Below are positions 1 through 6,409 of a DNA stretch of 11,374 bases, piece by piece. The notes under the pieces were generated by a model. It made no database searches and was not told the DNA's origin. It was given only the letters and a program-made list of their open reading frames with translations. This DNA comes from Thermoleophilia bacterium (GTDB lineage: Bacteria > Actinomycetota > Thermoleophilia > Gaiellales > SKUG01): contig SKUG01000071.1 in the NCBI GenBank assembly GCA_007122215.1, positions 1-11,374 on the forward strand, written 5' to 3'. How positions within the stretch are numbered: position 1 is the stretch's first letter; the number at the start of each line of letters is the position of its first letter. A program made the translations under genes and the position numbers.

Positions 1-141
1 GTCGTCGAGTCGGCGCGTGCCGGCCGCCTCGGGGCGGACGGCATCGATGCCTCGGGCACGCTCACCTCGATCGCCGATGACCTCGATGCGATGCGGGGCT
101 TCATCGACGTGCAGGAGCGTGTTGCCGGGAGCCTCTCCTGA
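1..141 (+). CDS. 3' end of a helical protein, cut by the window edge; possibly the upstream part of the next gene
   Basis: The first frame is open from the window edge to a TGA at 139-141 and gives 46 residues ending ERVAGSLS. Third codon positions are almost all G or C, the normal signature of coding DNA here, so this is a real C-terminal fragment. The peptide contains IDASGTLTSIADDLDAMRGFID, which by eye resembles two stretches of the next protein (VDASSL and SIAEARGTLAGAIDD). It is therefore either the end of a related gene or the N-terminal side of the same protein, separated by a one-base frame change. No domain is recognised and the length upstream is unknown. Confidence 0.6.
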   Translation, partial: VVESARAGRLGADGIDASGTLTSIADDLDAMRGFIDVQERVAGSLS

Positions 142-142
142 G

Positions 143-1702
143 GTGGACGGCATCGGCCCGACACGCGCGCTGCTGCACTCGCTCTCACACGCTGCCGGAC
201 AGCTCGACCAGGCCGCCCGCGCAGCCGAGCCAGCCGGCCGGAATCCCCTCAGCCGGCTGCGGCGCGCACCCGACCTGTACGAGGTCCACCGCAGCGTCGC
301 ACCGGCCACCGGCTGGGCCCAGGCCGAGTTCCCCGGCACCGCGGAAGCGGCCCGTGCTGCAGGCCTCCAGCAGCAGGTGGGTCGGATCGTCGCCCGCGCC
401 GCGACCGGTGGCGAGCCCGACCCCCAGGCGCTGCGCACGGCCGCGATCGATGCGATGCGCCTGCACGACGTGATCCGTGGCATCGAGCTGGCCGGCGGCA
501 GCAACACGACCCACGCCCGGTCGCTGCACGCCGGCATGCACGGAATCCCCACCGCCCCCTGGCACTCGCCGGCCGGCAACCAGGCACGGATCGCCCGGGC
601 CGCCCGGCTGGCCGCCGAGGCCCGCGAGTCAGCCGACGCCGGGCAGGCCGCGCAGGCCGCGACGCTGCTGGCTGGTGCCGGACGCCTCACGCAGGACCTG
701 TTCGGACACACGGCCCTCGAGGCCCTGCCGAGCGCCCTGCTGCACAGCGAGCGGCTGCACCCGGCACGCACCCCGCTCCTTGCCACGAACGCCAGCCGCG
801 CCCTGGGGAGCTTCATCTCCGGCGAGGACGTCCGGACCCACGTCGCACGGGCGATGAAGGTGCTCGAGGGGCCCGGGGGACTCCCGGCCGTCGACGCATC
901 CAGCCTGCGGGCCAGCGCTGCCGGGCAGCGCGCCGCCACGGTCGAGCCCGCGACGAGCATCGCCGAGGCTCGCGGCACGCTGGCCGGCGCCATCGACGAC
1001 TGGAGCTCGGGGGCTGCCACCGACACGGCGCTGGCATCGAGCCTGCACGATGCCGCGGGAGCCCTGTCCCACCTGCTGCCGGACGAGGCCCTGGATGCGA
1101 TGCTGCTCACCGCATCGCGCACCGCCCGTGGCACCCATGGAGACCACGTGGTCGGGGACATGCACGCGCTGGTCGAGTTCCTCGACCAGGTCGGCAGCGG
1201 CGCCCGGGCACCGTTCCCGCAGCTCGGCGGTGGATCCCTCGCAGGACGCCTGGACGATGTCGCGGCGGCGCTCGACGAGGTCGTGCACACCATCGGCACG
1301 ACGTCACATGGCACGCACGGGCCGATCATCACGCGCATCGAGGCCCTCGCAGACGGCCCGATCACCATGGCCCGCGGCGCCTACGAGGCCCTCGGGAGCG
1401 ATGAGGCGCGGATGGTGGCAGACGAGCTCGACACCGCCCGACAGGCGCTGTGGCAGGCATCCCGGGAACGCTACAACCCCACCTCGCCGCGGTACGAGCA
1501 CATTGGCGAGGCCCAGGCTGCCGTCTCGATCGCCCGCAGCCTGTCGATGCTGGTCGACGATGGCAGCCGGACCACCGTTGACGGGGCCGCACTGCTGCAG
1601 CGCCAGGCCCGGCAGCCACGACTGGAAACCGTGGAGTCGGCCATCGCCGTCGCCAGGAACGACCTCGAGGCGCTGGGCGTCAGGCCACCAGGCAGGTCGT
1701 GA
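143..1702 (+). CDS. Large Ala-rich alpha-helical repeat protein of unknown function
   Basis: The frame encodes 519 residues if it starts at the GTG at 143, just past the TGA of the preceding frame. The frame is open upstream to about position 17, but there codon bias belongs to the other frame, so an earlier start is unlikely. A GGGAG lies at 127-131, about 11 bases before the GTG, which is a long spacing. No signal peptide, membrane segment, cysteine or catalytic motif is visible. The protein looks almost wholly helical and amphipathic. Similar segments recur about every 115 residues in the C-terminal two thirds: VDASSL at 250 followed by TSIAEARGTLAGA; GGGSL at 362 followed by LDDVAAALDEV; VDGAAL at 479 followed by ESAIAVARNDLEAL. 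Helices of the type HPARTPLLATNASRALGSF near 206 also have counterparts near 330 and 443. I do not recognise the family. A structural or scaffold role is possible, but no function can be assigned. Confidence 0.7.
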   Translation: MDGIGPTRALLHSLSHAAGQLDQAARAAEPAGRNPLSRLRRAPDLYEVHRSVAPATGWAQAEFPGTAEAARAAGLQQQVGRIVARAATGGEPDPQALRTAAIDAMRLHDVIRGIELAGGSNTTHARSLHAGMHGIPTAPWHSPAGNQARIARAARLAAEARESADAGQAAQAATLLAGAGRLTQDLFGHTALEALPSALLHSERLHPARTPLLATNASRALGSFISGEDVRTHVARAMKVLEGPGGLPAVDASSLRASAAGQRAATVEPATSIAEARGTLAGAIDDWSSGAATDTALASSLHDAAGALSHLLPDEALDAMLLTASRTARGTHGDHVVGDMHALVEFLDQVGSGARAPFPQLGGGSLAGRLDDVAAALDEVVHTIGTTSHGTHGPIITRIEALADGPITMARGAYEALGSDEARMVADELDTARQALWQASRERYNPTSPRYEHIGEAQAAVSIARSLSMLVDDGSRTTVDGAALLQRQARQPRLETVESAIAVARNDLEALGVRPPGRS

Positions 1703-1715
1703 GGTATCGACCCGA

Positions 1716-1746
1716 CCGGCCAGCCCGGAGCGGGCGAGCCAGCCGG
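1716..1746. terminator. Hairpin between convergent genes
   Basis: The gap between the repeat protein and the cold-shock gene holds GCCCG (1723-1727), a GAG loop and CGGGC (1731-1735). It can be extended through CCGGC (1716-1720) and GCCGG (1742-1746). No T-run follows, which is usual for very GC-rich genomes. A bidirectional terminator is inferred from its position. Confidence 0.45.
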
Positions 1747-1756
1747 GGCGGGATGG

Positions 1757-1954
1757 TCAGATCAGCTGCACCGACTGGGCCTCGGGTCCCTTGCGGCCCT
1801 CGCCGACCTCGAAGCTGACCCGGGCACCCTCGGGCAGCTCCACGCCGCCGGCAACGTTCGAGATGTGGACGAAGAGGTCCTTGCTGCCACCCTCCGGGGT
1901 GATGAAGCCAAAGCCCTTCTCGGTGTTGAACCACTTGACGGTGCCTTCTGCCAT
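1757..1954 (-). CDS. cspA: Cold-shock domain protein (CspA family)
   Basis: A 65-residue protein starting [18 protein letters not shown], the typical opening of bacterial cold-shock proteins. The RNP1 motif KGFGFI (residues 13-18) and RNP2-type LFVHI (27-31) are both present and supply the aromatic face that binds single-stranded RNA or DNA. The length matches the usual 65-70 residues and there is no extra domain. Members melt mRNA secondary structure as RNA chaperones in the cytoplasm; some are cold-induced and others constitutive, and the sequence does not say which this is. The start is fixed by an AAAGGAG ribosome-binding site at 1960-1966, five bases before the ATG. The gene diverges from the GH18 gene and converges with the repeat protein gene. 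Confidence 0.97.
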   Translation of the reverse strand: MAEGTVKWFNTEKGFGFITPEGGSKDLFVHISNVAGGVELPEGARVSFEVGEGRKGPEAQSVQLI

Positions 1955-2000
1955 GACTGCTCCTTTGGCCCACCACTGCCAGGGCAGGTGCGGACCCTCG

Positions 2001-2043
2001 TGCGGGCCGACACTCGCGTCGACCACTCCCTGCCCGCACCCTA
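2001..2043 (-). promoter_or_regulatory. Candidate csp promoter element and inverted repeat in the divergent csp/GH18 region
   Basis: On the minus strand, TAGGGT (2043 down to 2038) fits a TAnnnT -10 box about 84 bases before the csp ATG. Overlapping it, TGCGGGC (2001-2007) and GCCCGCA (2032-2038) are perfect 7-bp inverted repeats. They enclose a smaller pair CGAC (2008-2011) and GTCG (2018-2021). The arms could be an operator, or a leader stem if transcription starts further upstream. If the -10 call is right, the distal arm would not be transcribed, so the two readings conflict. No convincing -35 box is visible. Confidence 0.35.
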
Positions 2044-2088
2044 CCCGGGCCGGCGGCGTCCCATTCCCCTCCCCGGCGCCCCGGCCGG

Positions 2089-2094
2089 TACGCT
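2089..2094 (+). promoter_or_regulatory. Candidate -10 box for a leaderless GH18 transcript
   Basis: TACGCT lies 8 bases before the ATG at 2103, which would place the transcription start at or next to the start codon. No ribosome-binding site precedes this ATG, as expected for leaderless mRNA. No -35 box is seen and only the TAnnnT skeleton is matched. Confidence 0.35.
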
Positions 2095-2102
2095 GTGCAG
2101 CC

Positions 2103-3179
2103 ATGCAGCCCCATCCCCGGACCATCCGCCCTGCCTCACCGCACGCCACCCTGCTCGCCGCTGCGATCGCGACGCTCGTGGCGATCACCACCGCCCTCGG
2201 CCTGCCTGCGCGGGCCCAGGCCTCCCACGGCCCCCACGTCGCGGCCTGGCACGTGCCGTGGGATGCCGCAGCCGGCACGCGAACCATCCAGGGTGCCGGC
2301 CAGGAGATCGACGAGGTCTCCCCGTTCGCGCTCGAGCTCGTGGGGCGAGGCCGCATCCGCCGCATGCCCGGCGCGCGCCCCAACGCGCTGCTCGGGCCGG
2401 CACGGCGCCAGGGCATGCTGGTCATCCCGACCATCGGCAACGAGTTCGATCCGGATCGGGTGTCATGGGTGCTCGCGACCCCGCAGCGCAGGCGGGCGCA
2501 CGCGATCGCGCTCACGCGGCTGGTGGTCCGCAACGGCTGGGACGGCATCGACGTCGACTACGAGAACCTGCACGTGTCGGATCGGCGCCGCTACGTGCTC
2601 CTGCTCGACGAGCTGGCCCGGCGCCTGCACCACCGCGGCCGGATCCTCAGCGTCAGCGTGCTGGCGCGCACCGACCGCTTCGCAAGCCGCGGGGCACGCG
2701 CCACCGACCACCGGGCCATCGGTCGGATCGCAGACCAGGTGCGGGTCATGGCCTACGACTACCACTGGCGGGGCGGCCCACCTGGTCCGGTCGCGCCACG
2801 CTGGTGGGTCGAGGAGGTCCTCGACTACATGCTGGGCACGGCGCGGATTCCCCCGCGGAAGGTCTACCTCGGGGTCCCGCTGTACGGCTACCACTGGGTG
2901 CAGGGCCGGCCCACGGCCTCGGTGACCTGGCGCCAGGCCCGCACCCGCGCGCGGCGGGCGGGCGTGCCGATTCGCTGGTCGGCGCGGCACGGCTCCCACT
3001 GGTTCACGGTGCAGCGCGGGGGGCGCCGGCACACCGTCTGGTTCGAGACCCACCGCGCGACCCGGATCAGGGCGCGCATCGCGCGTGAGCGCGGGCTCGG
3101 CGGCCTGGCGATGTGGCGGCTGGGCGGCGAGGATCCACGCACCTTCCCGGTCGCCGCCCGCGAGCTCCAGCGCGGCTGA
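2103..3179 (+). CDS. Exported glycoside hydrolase family 18 protein (YaaH/SleL-like)
   Basis: A 358-residue protein. Residues 1-40 form a signal peptide: basic N-terminus, hydrophobic core at about 15-35, AQA cleavage site before SHGPHV. The mature part is a single GH18 (beta/alpha)8 barrel. [10 protein letters not shown] carries the DxxDxDxE signature at D147, D150, D152 and E154, with E154 the expected acid catalyst. MAYDY (216-220) supplies the conserved M-x-Y-D, and [10 protein letters not shown] (336-345) gives the C-terminal active-site tryptophan in the form typical of the YaaH/SleL group of N-acetylglucosaminidases. Family members hydrolyse beta-1,4 bonds next to GlcNAc in peptidoglycan or chitin. 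No LysM or carbohydrate-binding module is present, unlike many relatives. I infer cell-wall remodelling or scavenging outside the cell. The ATG at 2103 is chosen because the signal peptide begins there; coding-like sequence does not extend upstream. Confidence 0.9.
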   Translation: MQPHPRTIRPASPHATLLAAAIATLVAITTALGLPARAQASHGPHVAAWHVPWDAAAGTRTIQGAGQEIDEVSPFALELVGRGRIRRMPGARPNALLGPARRQGMLVIPTIGNEFDPDRVSWVLATPQRRRAHAIALTRLVVRNGWDGIDVDYENLHVSDRRRYVLLLDELARRLHHRGRILSVSVLARTDRFASRGARATDHRAIGRIADQVRVMAYDYHWRGGPPGPVAPRWWVEEVLDYMLGTARIPPRKVYLGVPLYGYHWVQGRPTASVTWRQARTRARRAGVPIRWSARHGSHWFTVQRGGRRHTVWFETHRATRIRARIARERGLGGLAMWRLGGEDPRTFPVAARELQRG

Positions 3180-3211
3180 CCCCCTGCACGGACCAGCGCG
3201 TCGTGGCAGGG

Positions 3212-3245
3212 TAGGGTCCAGCCGGAACACCCGCCAGCGAAGGGA
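3212..3245 (+). promoter_or_regulatory. Candidate dps -10 box and ribosome-binding site
   Basis: TAGGGT at 3212-3217 is identical to the hexamer proposed upstream of csp and would give a leader of about 26 bases. AAGGGA at 3240-3245 is a usable ribosome-binding site before the ATG at 3250. The -35 region is not convincing (CGGACC at 3189-3194, 17 bases upstream, only a partial match). Confidence 0.35.
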
Positions 3246-3249
3246 CGAC

Positions 3250-3729
3250 ATGACCACCACCGCGAACCTCCACGCCATTGCCATCGACCACGGGACCGCC
3301 GTGGCAGAACGCCTCCAGCACCCCCTGCGGGATGCCGTGGCGCTGTCGCTGGTCGGCAAGCAGGCCCACTGGGTGCTGCGCGGCGGCTCGTTCCTCGGGG
3401 TGCACCGCCTGCTCGACGAGCTCGTCGGACAGTGGCGCGAGGCCGGCGATGCGATCGCCGAGCGGATCGCCGCGCTGGGCGTCGTCCCCCACGGGCAGGC
3501 AACCGATGCGGCCCGCAGCGACCTCGCACCGCTGCCCGAGCGCTTCCTCGAGGTCGACGAGGCCGTCCGCGAGGTGGTGCTGCGCATCGACGTGCTGATC
3601 GCATCGCTGCGCACCGCACAGTCACACCTGGGCGAGCTGGACCCCGTCTCCGAGGACCTCGTGGTCGGCACGCTCGGCACCATCGAGCAGGGGCGCTGGC
3701 TGCTGGTCTCCCAGCTGCCCGGGAGCTGA
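3250..3729 (+). CDS. dps: Dps-family ferritin-like DNA-protection protein
   Basis: A 159-residue protein, the usual size for Dps. The inter-subunit ferroxidase ligands are present with exact family spacing: H40 (in AHW), H52, D56, and D67 and E71 (in DAIAERI). The flanking text AHWVLRGGSFLGVHRLLDEL and AERIAALG is diagnostic. The conserved C-terminal tryptophan is W150. Dps assembles into a 12-subunit shell that oxidises Fe(II) with hydrogen peroxide and stores the iron; many members also bind DNA. The N-terminal tail is short and not Lys-rich, so strong nonspecific DNA binding is not evident from sequence. The gene starts 70 bases after the GH18 gene with its own ribosome-binding site and possibly its own promoter. 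Confidence 0.96.
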   Translation: MTTTANLHAIAIDHGTAVAERLQHPLRDAVALSLVGKQAHWVLRGGSFLGVHRLLDELVGQWREAGDAIAERIAALGVVPHGQATDAARSDLAPLPERFLEVDEAVREVVLRIDVLIASLRTAQSHLGELDPVSEDLVVGTLGTIEQGRWLLVSQLPGS

Positions 3730-3753
3730 CCGACGGCGGTCGCCGGGTGTCGG
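3730..3753. terminator. Hairpin between dps and the MscS-type gene
   Basis: The 28-base gap between two convergent stops contains CCGAC (3730-3734) and GTCGG (3749-3753), enclosing GGC (3735-3737) and GCC (3742-3744), with a short unpaired stretch on one side. A bidirectional terminator is inferred from location; the fold is modest. Confidence 0.35.
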
Positions 3754-3757
3754 CGCG

Positions 3758-4699
3758 CTACTGCGCGGAGGAGCTGCCGGCCCGCAGGTCGCGCAGCTCG
3801 ACCGGGATCGGGTGCGAGACCTCGATCTCGCTCGTGGTGAAGGCCACGCCGATGCCCTCGGCCTCGAAGGCCTCGAGCAGCCCGCGCGCCATCCTCGACT
3901 TCAGCCGCCGGGACCCGTTGAGCGGAACGAGGAAGCGGGTGGAGAACTCCACGCCGCTGTCACCCAGACGCATGAAGGTCTCGGGATCGGTGCGGATCTC
4001 GCCGACGGCGAAGCGGTGGCGCAGCCCCAGCAGGGCCTGGCGGCCGCGCTCGATGTGCTCCCCGACGTGGTCGAGCACCACGGCGTGGACGATCTCCTCC
4101 GCTCGTCGCCAGTCGTCGCTGTAGGGAACGACGACGGTGAACTCCTCCCAGATGTAGCTGAACCAGCGCGAGTAGTTGTAGACGGGTGCGGTGAAGGTCT
4201 CCTTGTTGGAGATCGAGACCAGCCGCCCCGTGAACTGGCGGCCGCTGATCCAGGTCGAGCTGTCGGTGCGGTCCCCGTTCTCGAGGACCTGCGTGCGCAT
4301 CGGGGAGATGTCAACGACGGTGCCGCGCACCCCGGCGACCTCGACGCGCTCGCCGACGCTGTAGATCCCCCCGACGATGATGTTGACCCAGCCAAAGAGC
4401 GCCCCGATGGCCTCCTGGGAGGCGAACGCGACCCCGGCAGTGATCAGGGCGAGGATCAGCGACAGGCGCCCGGCAAACGGCGACCAGACGAGCACGATCG
4501 CGATCACGGCGACCGTCCAGATGCCAAAGCCGAGCAGCTTGCGGACGAAGTAGCCCTGGCGCGGCTCGAGGCGCCGCCGCCGGACGATCAGCCGCGCGAT
4601 GACGTTCAAGAGCAGCGCGACGACCATGATCGCCAGCGTGATCGCCAGCGAGTCCAGCACGCCGCGGCTGACGTTCTCGATCTCGGGAAAGGACAGCAT
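3758..4699 (-). CDS. MscS-type small-conductance mechanosensitive channel
   Basis: A 313-residue protein from the ATG at 4699. Three hydrophobic segments fit the MscS core: TM1 at about 14-39, TM2 at about 54-73, and a long TM3 at about 79-113 rich in Gly and Ala (ALITAGVAFASQEAIGALFG). The beta-domain follows (VEVAGVRGTVVDISPMRTQVLE, about 119-140), then a long alpha/beta cytoplasmic region with TWISGRQF and EFTVVVPYSDDW. Such channels open under membrane tension and release solutes during osmotic downshock. The length is close to E. coli MscS (286), without extra N-terminal helices. The frame is open upstream to 4849, but that part is unlike a channel N-terminus and overlaps the divergent gene, so 4699 is preferred. 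The ribosome-binding site before it is weak. The gene converges with dps. Confidence 0.92.
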   Translation of the reverse strand: MLSFPEIENVSRGVLDSLAITLAIMVVALLLNVIARLIVRRRRLEPRQGYFVRKLLGFGIWTVAVIAIVLVWSPFAGRLSLILALITAGVAFASQEAIGALFGWVNIIVGGIYSVGERVEVAGVRGTVVDISPMRTQVLENGDRTDSSTWISGRQFTGRLVSISNKETFTAPVYNYSRWFSYIWEEFTVVVPYSDDWRRAEEIVHAVVLDHVGEHIERGRQALLGLRHRFAVGEIRTDPETFMRLGDSGVEFSTRFLVPLNGSRRLKSRMARGLLEAFEAEGIGVAFTTSEIEVSHPIPVELRDLRAGSSSAQ

Positions 4700-4772
4700 C
4701 GCGCACCAGGCAGGTACCCATCGCCCGCATCGGCTAACCCGCAGCGGATCCACGGAGCGGGGCAGGCTGCGC

Positions 4773-4778
4773 GATACT
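4773..4778 (+). promoter_or_regulatory. Possible -10 box for the ZU5 lipoprotein gene
   Basis: GATACT matches TATAAT at four of six positions. It ends 7 bases before an in-frame GTG at 4786, the spacing expected for a leaderless message starting at that GTG rather than at the ATG at 4780. No ribosome-binding site supports either start. Weak evidence. Confidence 0.25.
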
Positions 4779-4779
4779 G

Positions 4780-6309
4780 ATGGCTGTGAGCCTCCTGCCC
4801 CACACGCCCCGCCAGCACCGGCCCGCCCGCCGGTTCGCGCTGCTCGCACTGGTGCTGGCTGCAGCGCTGGCCGGGTCCGGCTGCGGCCTCGAGGATGCCA
4901 GCGACTTCCTCGACGGCGGCGACGATCCGAACTCCGGAGGCCCGGTCGTGGTCGAGCTCGAGGGCGGCGGGCGCAGCATCACCACGGCCGATGGCGGGCT
5001 CACGATCAGCGTTCCTGCGGGGGTGGCCGTTCGCGAGCCGATCGGGGCCGAGGCGCTTGCACCGTCGGCCTGGCCGGGGGAGCTGTCCGAGCGTGCAACC
5101 TCGGGAACCGTCTACGCGCTGCAGCCCGCCGGGGCGAGCTTCGAGGAGCCCATCGCCCTCACGCGCCGGCTGACCCTCGCCGACTACGGCTGGGTGGCTG
5201 ACCATGGGGTTCCGGCCGTGCTGCTCGCGGTCCGCGGGGAGGACGGGACGTGGGACTTCCTGCGCGACCAGCGGGCCCGCGTGGACGGCGACACCGTGGT
5301 GGTCTCTGCCACGACGACCCTGTTCGGGGAGCTCGTGGCGATCACCCTTCCCGCCCAGGCCCGGCTCCTCAGCGATGCGGCAACCGTGCTCGTGCGCCCG
5401 GGAGACGAGGTGCCGGCGCCCACCCCGGCGGACGTGCGGGTCTTCGGTCCGGACGCGATGTTCGATGCGATCGCCAGCCAGTGGCAGGCCCAGGCAGCTG
5501 CCGGCACGCTCGTCGGCGCAGACGGATCCCTGGTCAGCGAGGACGACCCTGCACTCGACGTGCTGCTCGAGACCTGGCAGGAGACGGTGGAGGGATCGAG
5601 GGAGCGGACCCCACCCGGGTATGCGCGGGTGCGGGGCACGTCCTTCACCAGCGCGCTCGCCACGAGCTTCACGTCCCGCACCTTCCGCGAGGGGTTGCAG
5701 GTCGGCGACCCTGCGGCGTGGGATGCCCCGGACGAGCCACCCACCGCGCCCGTGACCTGTCGAACGCCCGATGATGCCACCACGGCAGTCGTGGTCCAGG
5801 GCGAGCACCTGCTGCGGCCGCTGCTGGGATCCCTCGACGAGCAGACCCTCCCCGGCCTCGAGGGGGACGTGCCGGCGTTCGCCTTCGTCCTGCCCTTCCG
5901 CATCACCTGCACGAGCGCGGACGAGGTTGCGGCAGCCGCGGACCCTGCCATCAGCGGGGCCTGCCTGCGCTGGAACCGGATCGCCGGAGCCCCACCCCGT
6001 GCGCGGGAGCTGCGCCTGGCGCTGCGCATCGATGGGCTGGGCAGCGGCGCAGCCGGGTCCACCGTCATCATCGGGGCGCAGCCACTGCGGGGGGCGTCCG
6101 CACGGTCGGCCCGCTACGATGCCGACCGCGACCTCTGGCTGATGGGGGCCGCCACGCCGGACGGACGCGCGGTCGAGTTCACCGAGGCCTCGGTGACAAC
6201 GCCCGATGGCGCCACCTATGGTCTCACACAGACCCTGCTGGCACGGACCGCCGAGGCAAACCCCGCAACACCCCGGGGCCAGGCCGGCGACCTCTGCCGG
6301 CGCCTCTGA
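4780..6309 (+). CDS. Exported ZU5-like domain protein, probable lipoprotein
   Basis: A 509-residue protein. RPARRF, a hydrophobic stretch (19-31) and LAGSGC give a lipoprotein-type signal with C35 as the likely lipidated residue; the lipobox is not ideal (G-S-G-C). Residues about 62-190 resemble a ZU5-type beta domain: GGGRSITTADGGLTISVPAG followed by a P-rich turn, AGASFEEPIAL, then FLRDQRARVDGDTVVVSATTTLFG. Such domains are found in exported or surface proteins and mediate binding, with no catalytic residues. The C-terminal 300 residues match nothing I recognise; they contain C327, C377, C395 and C506, which could form two disulfides outside the membrane. The ATG at 4780 is used, but a GTG at 4786 is equally possible. 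The gene diverges from the channel gene and is followed after 100 bases by the first monooxygenase gene, possibly on the same transcript. Confidence 0.75.
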   Translation: MAVSLLPHTPRQHRPARRFALLALVLAAALAGSGCGLEDASDFLDGGDDPNSGGPVVVELEGGGRSITTADGGLTISVPAGVAVREPIGAEALAPSAWPGELSERATSGTVYALQPAGASFEEPIALTRRLTLADYGWVADHGVPAVLLAVRGEDGTWDFLRDQRARVDGDTVVVSATTTLFGELVAITLPAQARLLSDAATVLVRPGDEVPAPTPADVRVFGPDAMFDAIASQWQAQAAAGTLVGADGSLVSEDDPALDVLLETWQETVEGSRERTPPGYARVRGTSFTSALATSFTSRTFREGLQVGDPAAWDAPDEPPTAPVTCRTPDDATTAVVVQGEHLLRPLLGSLDEQTLPGLEGDVPAFAFVLPFRITCTSADEVAAAADPAISGACLRWNRIAGAPPRARELRLALRIDGLGSGAAGSTVIIGAQPLRGASARSARYDADRDLWLMGAATPDGRAVEFTEASVTTPDGATYGLTQTLLARTAEANPATPRGQAGDLCRRL

Positions 6310-6324
6310 CGACAGCACCCCACC

Positions 6325-6409
6325 TGCAACGCCCCGGCTGCTCGCTCCGATAGAACGACGCGGGCGTGGTTCCCGCAGGGACGAGCATCCGGGACGAGAT
6401 GGTGTTGCA
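6325..6409 (+). ncRNA. Nested stem structure before the first monooxygenase (candidate cis-regulatory leader)
   Basis: Four pairings nest without crossing: TGCAAC (6325-6330) with GTTGCA (6404-6409); CCCGG (6333-6337) with CCGGG (6389-6393); TGCTCG (6339-6344) with CGAGCA (6382-6387); GCGGG (6360-6364) with CCCGC (6372-6376), loop CGTGGTT. The second and third stems stack with a single C/T mismatch, giving 11 pairs of 12. TCC/GGG (6346-6348 with 6378-6380, one G-U) extends the stem inward. The outer stem uses the six bases immediately before the ATG at 6410. No T-run follows, so a standard terminator is less likely. I do not recognise a known riboswitch class; function is inference. Confidence 0.45.

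Noticed and set aside
17..142. Extension of the repeat protein upstream to an ATG at 17
   Set aside because: Third-position GC bias in this stretch belongs to the overlapping first frame, and the extended peptide is Arg/Ser/Pro-rich, typical of an out-of-frame reading.
1050..2102. Long open frame continuous with the GH18 gene
   Set aside because: It overlaps the repeat protein and csp genes in other frames and lacks protein-like composition; the signal peptide at 2103 marks the true start.
1865..3088. Long plus-strand open frame of 407 codons across csp and GH18
   Set aside because: Arg/Ala/Pro-rich shadow of the GH18 gene, caused by the scarcity of stop codons in GC-rich DNA.
6350..6356. 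ATAGAAC as a -10 box for the first monooxygenase
   Set aside because: No -35 at a suitable distance, and it lies in the internal loop of the nested leader structure, which would then not be transcribed in full.
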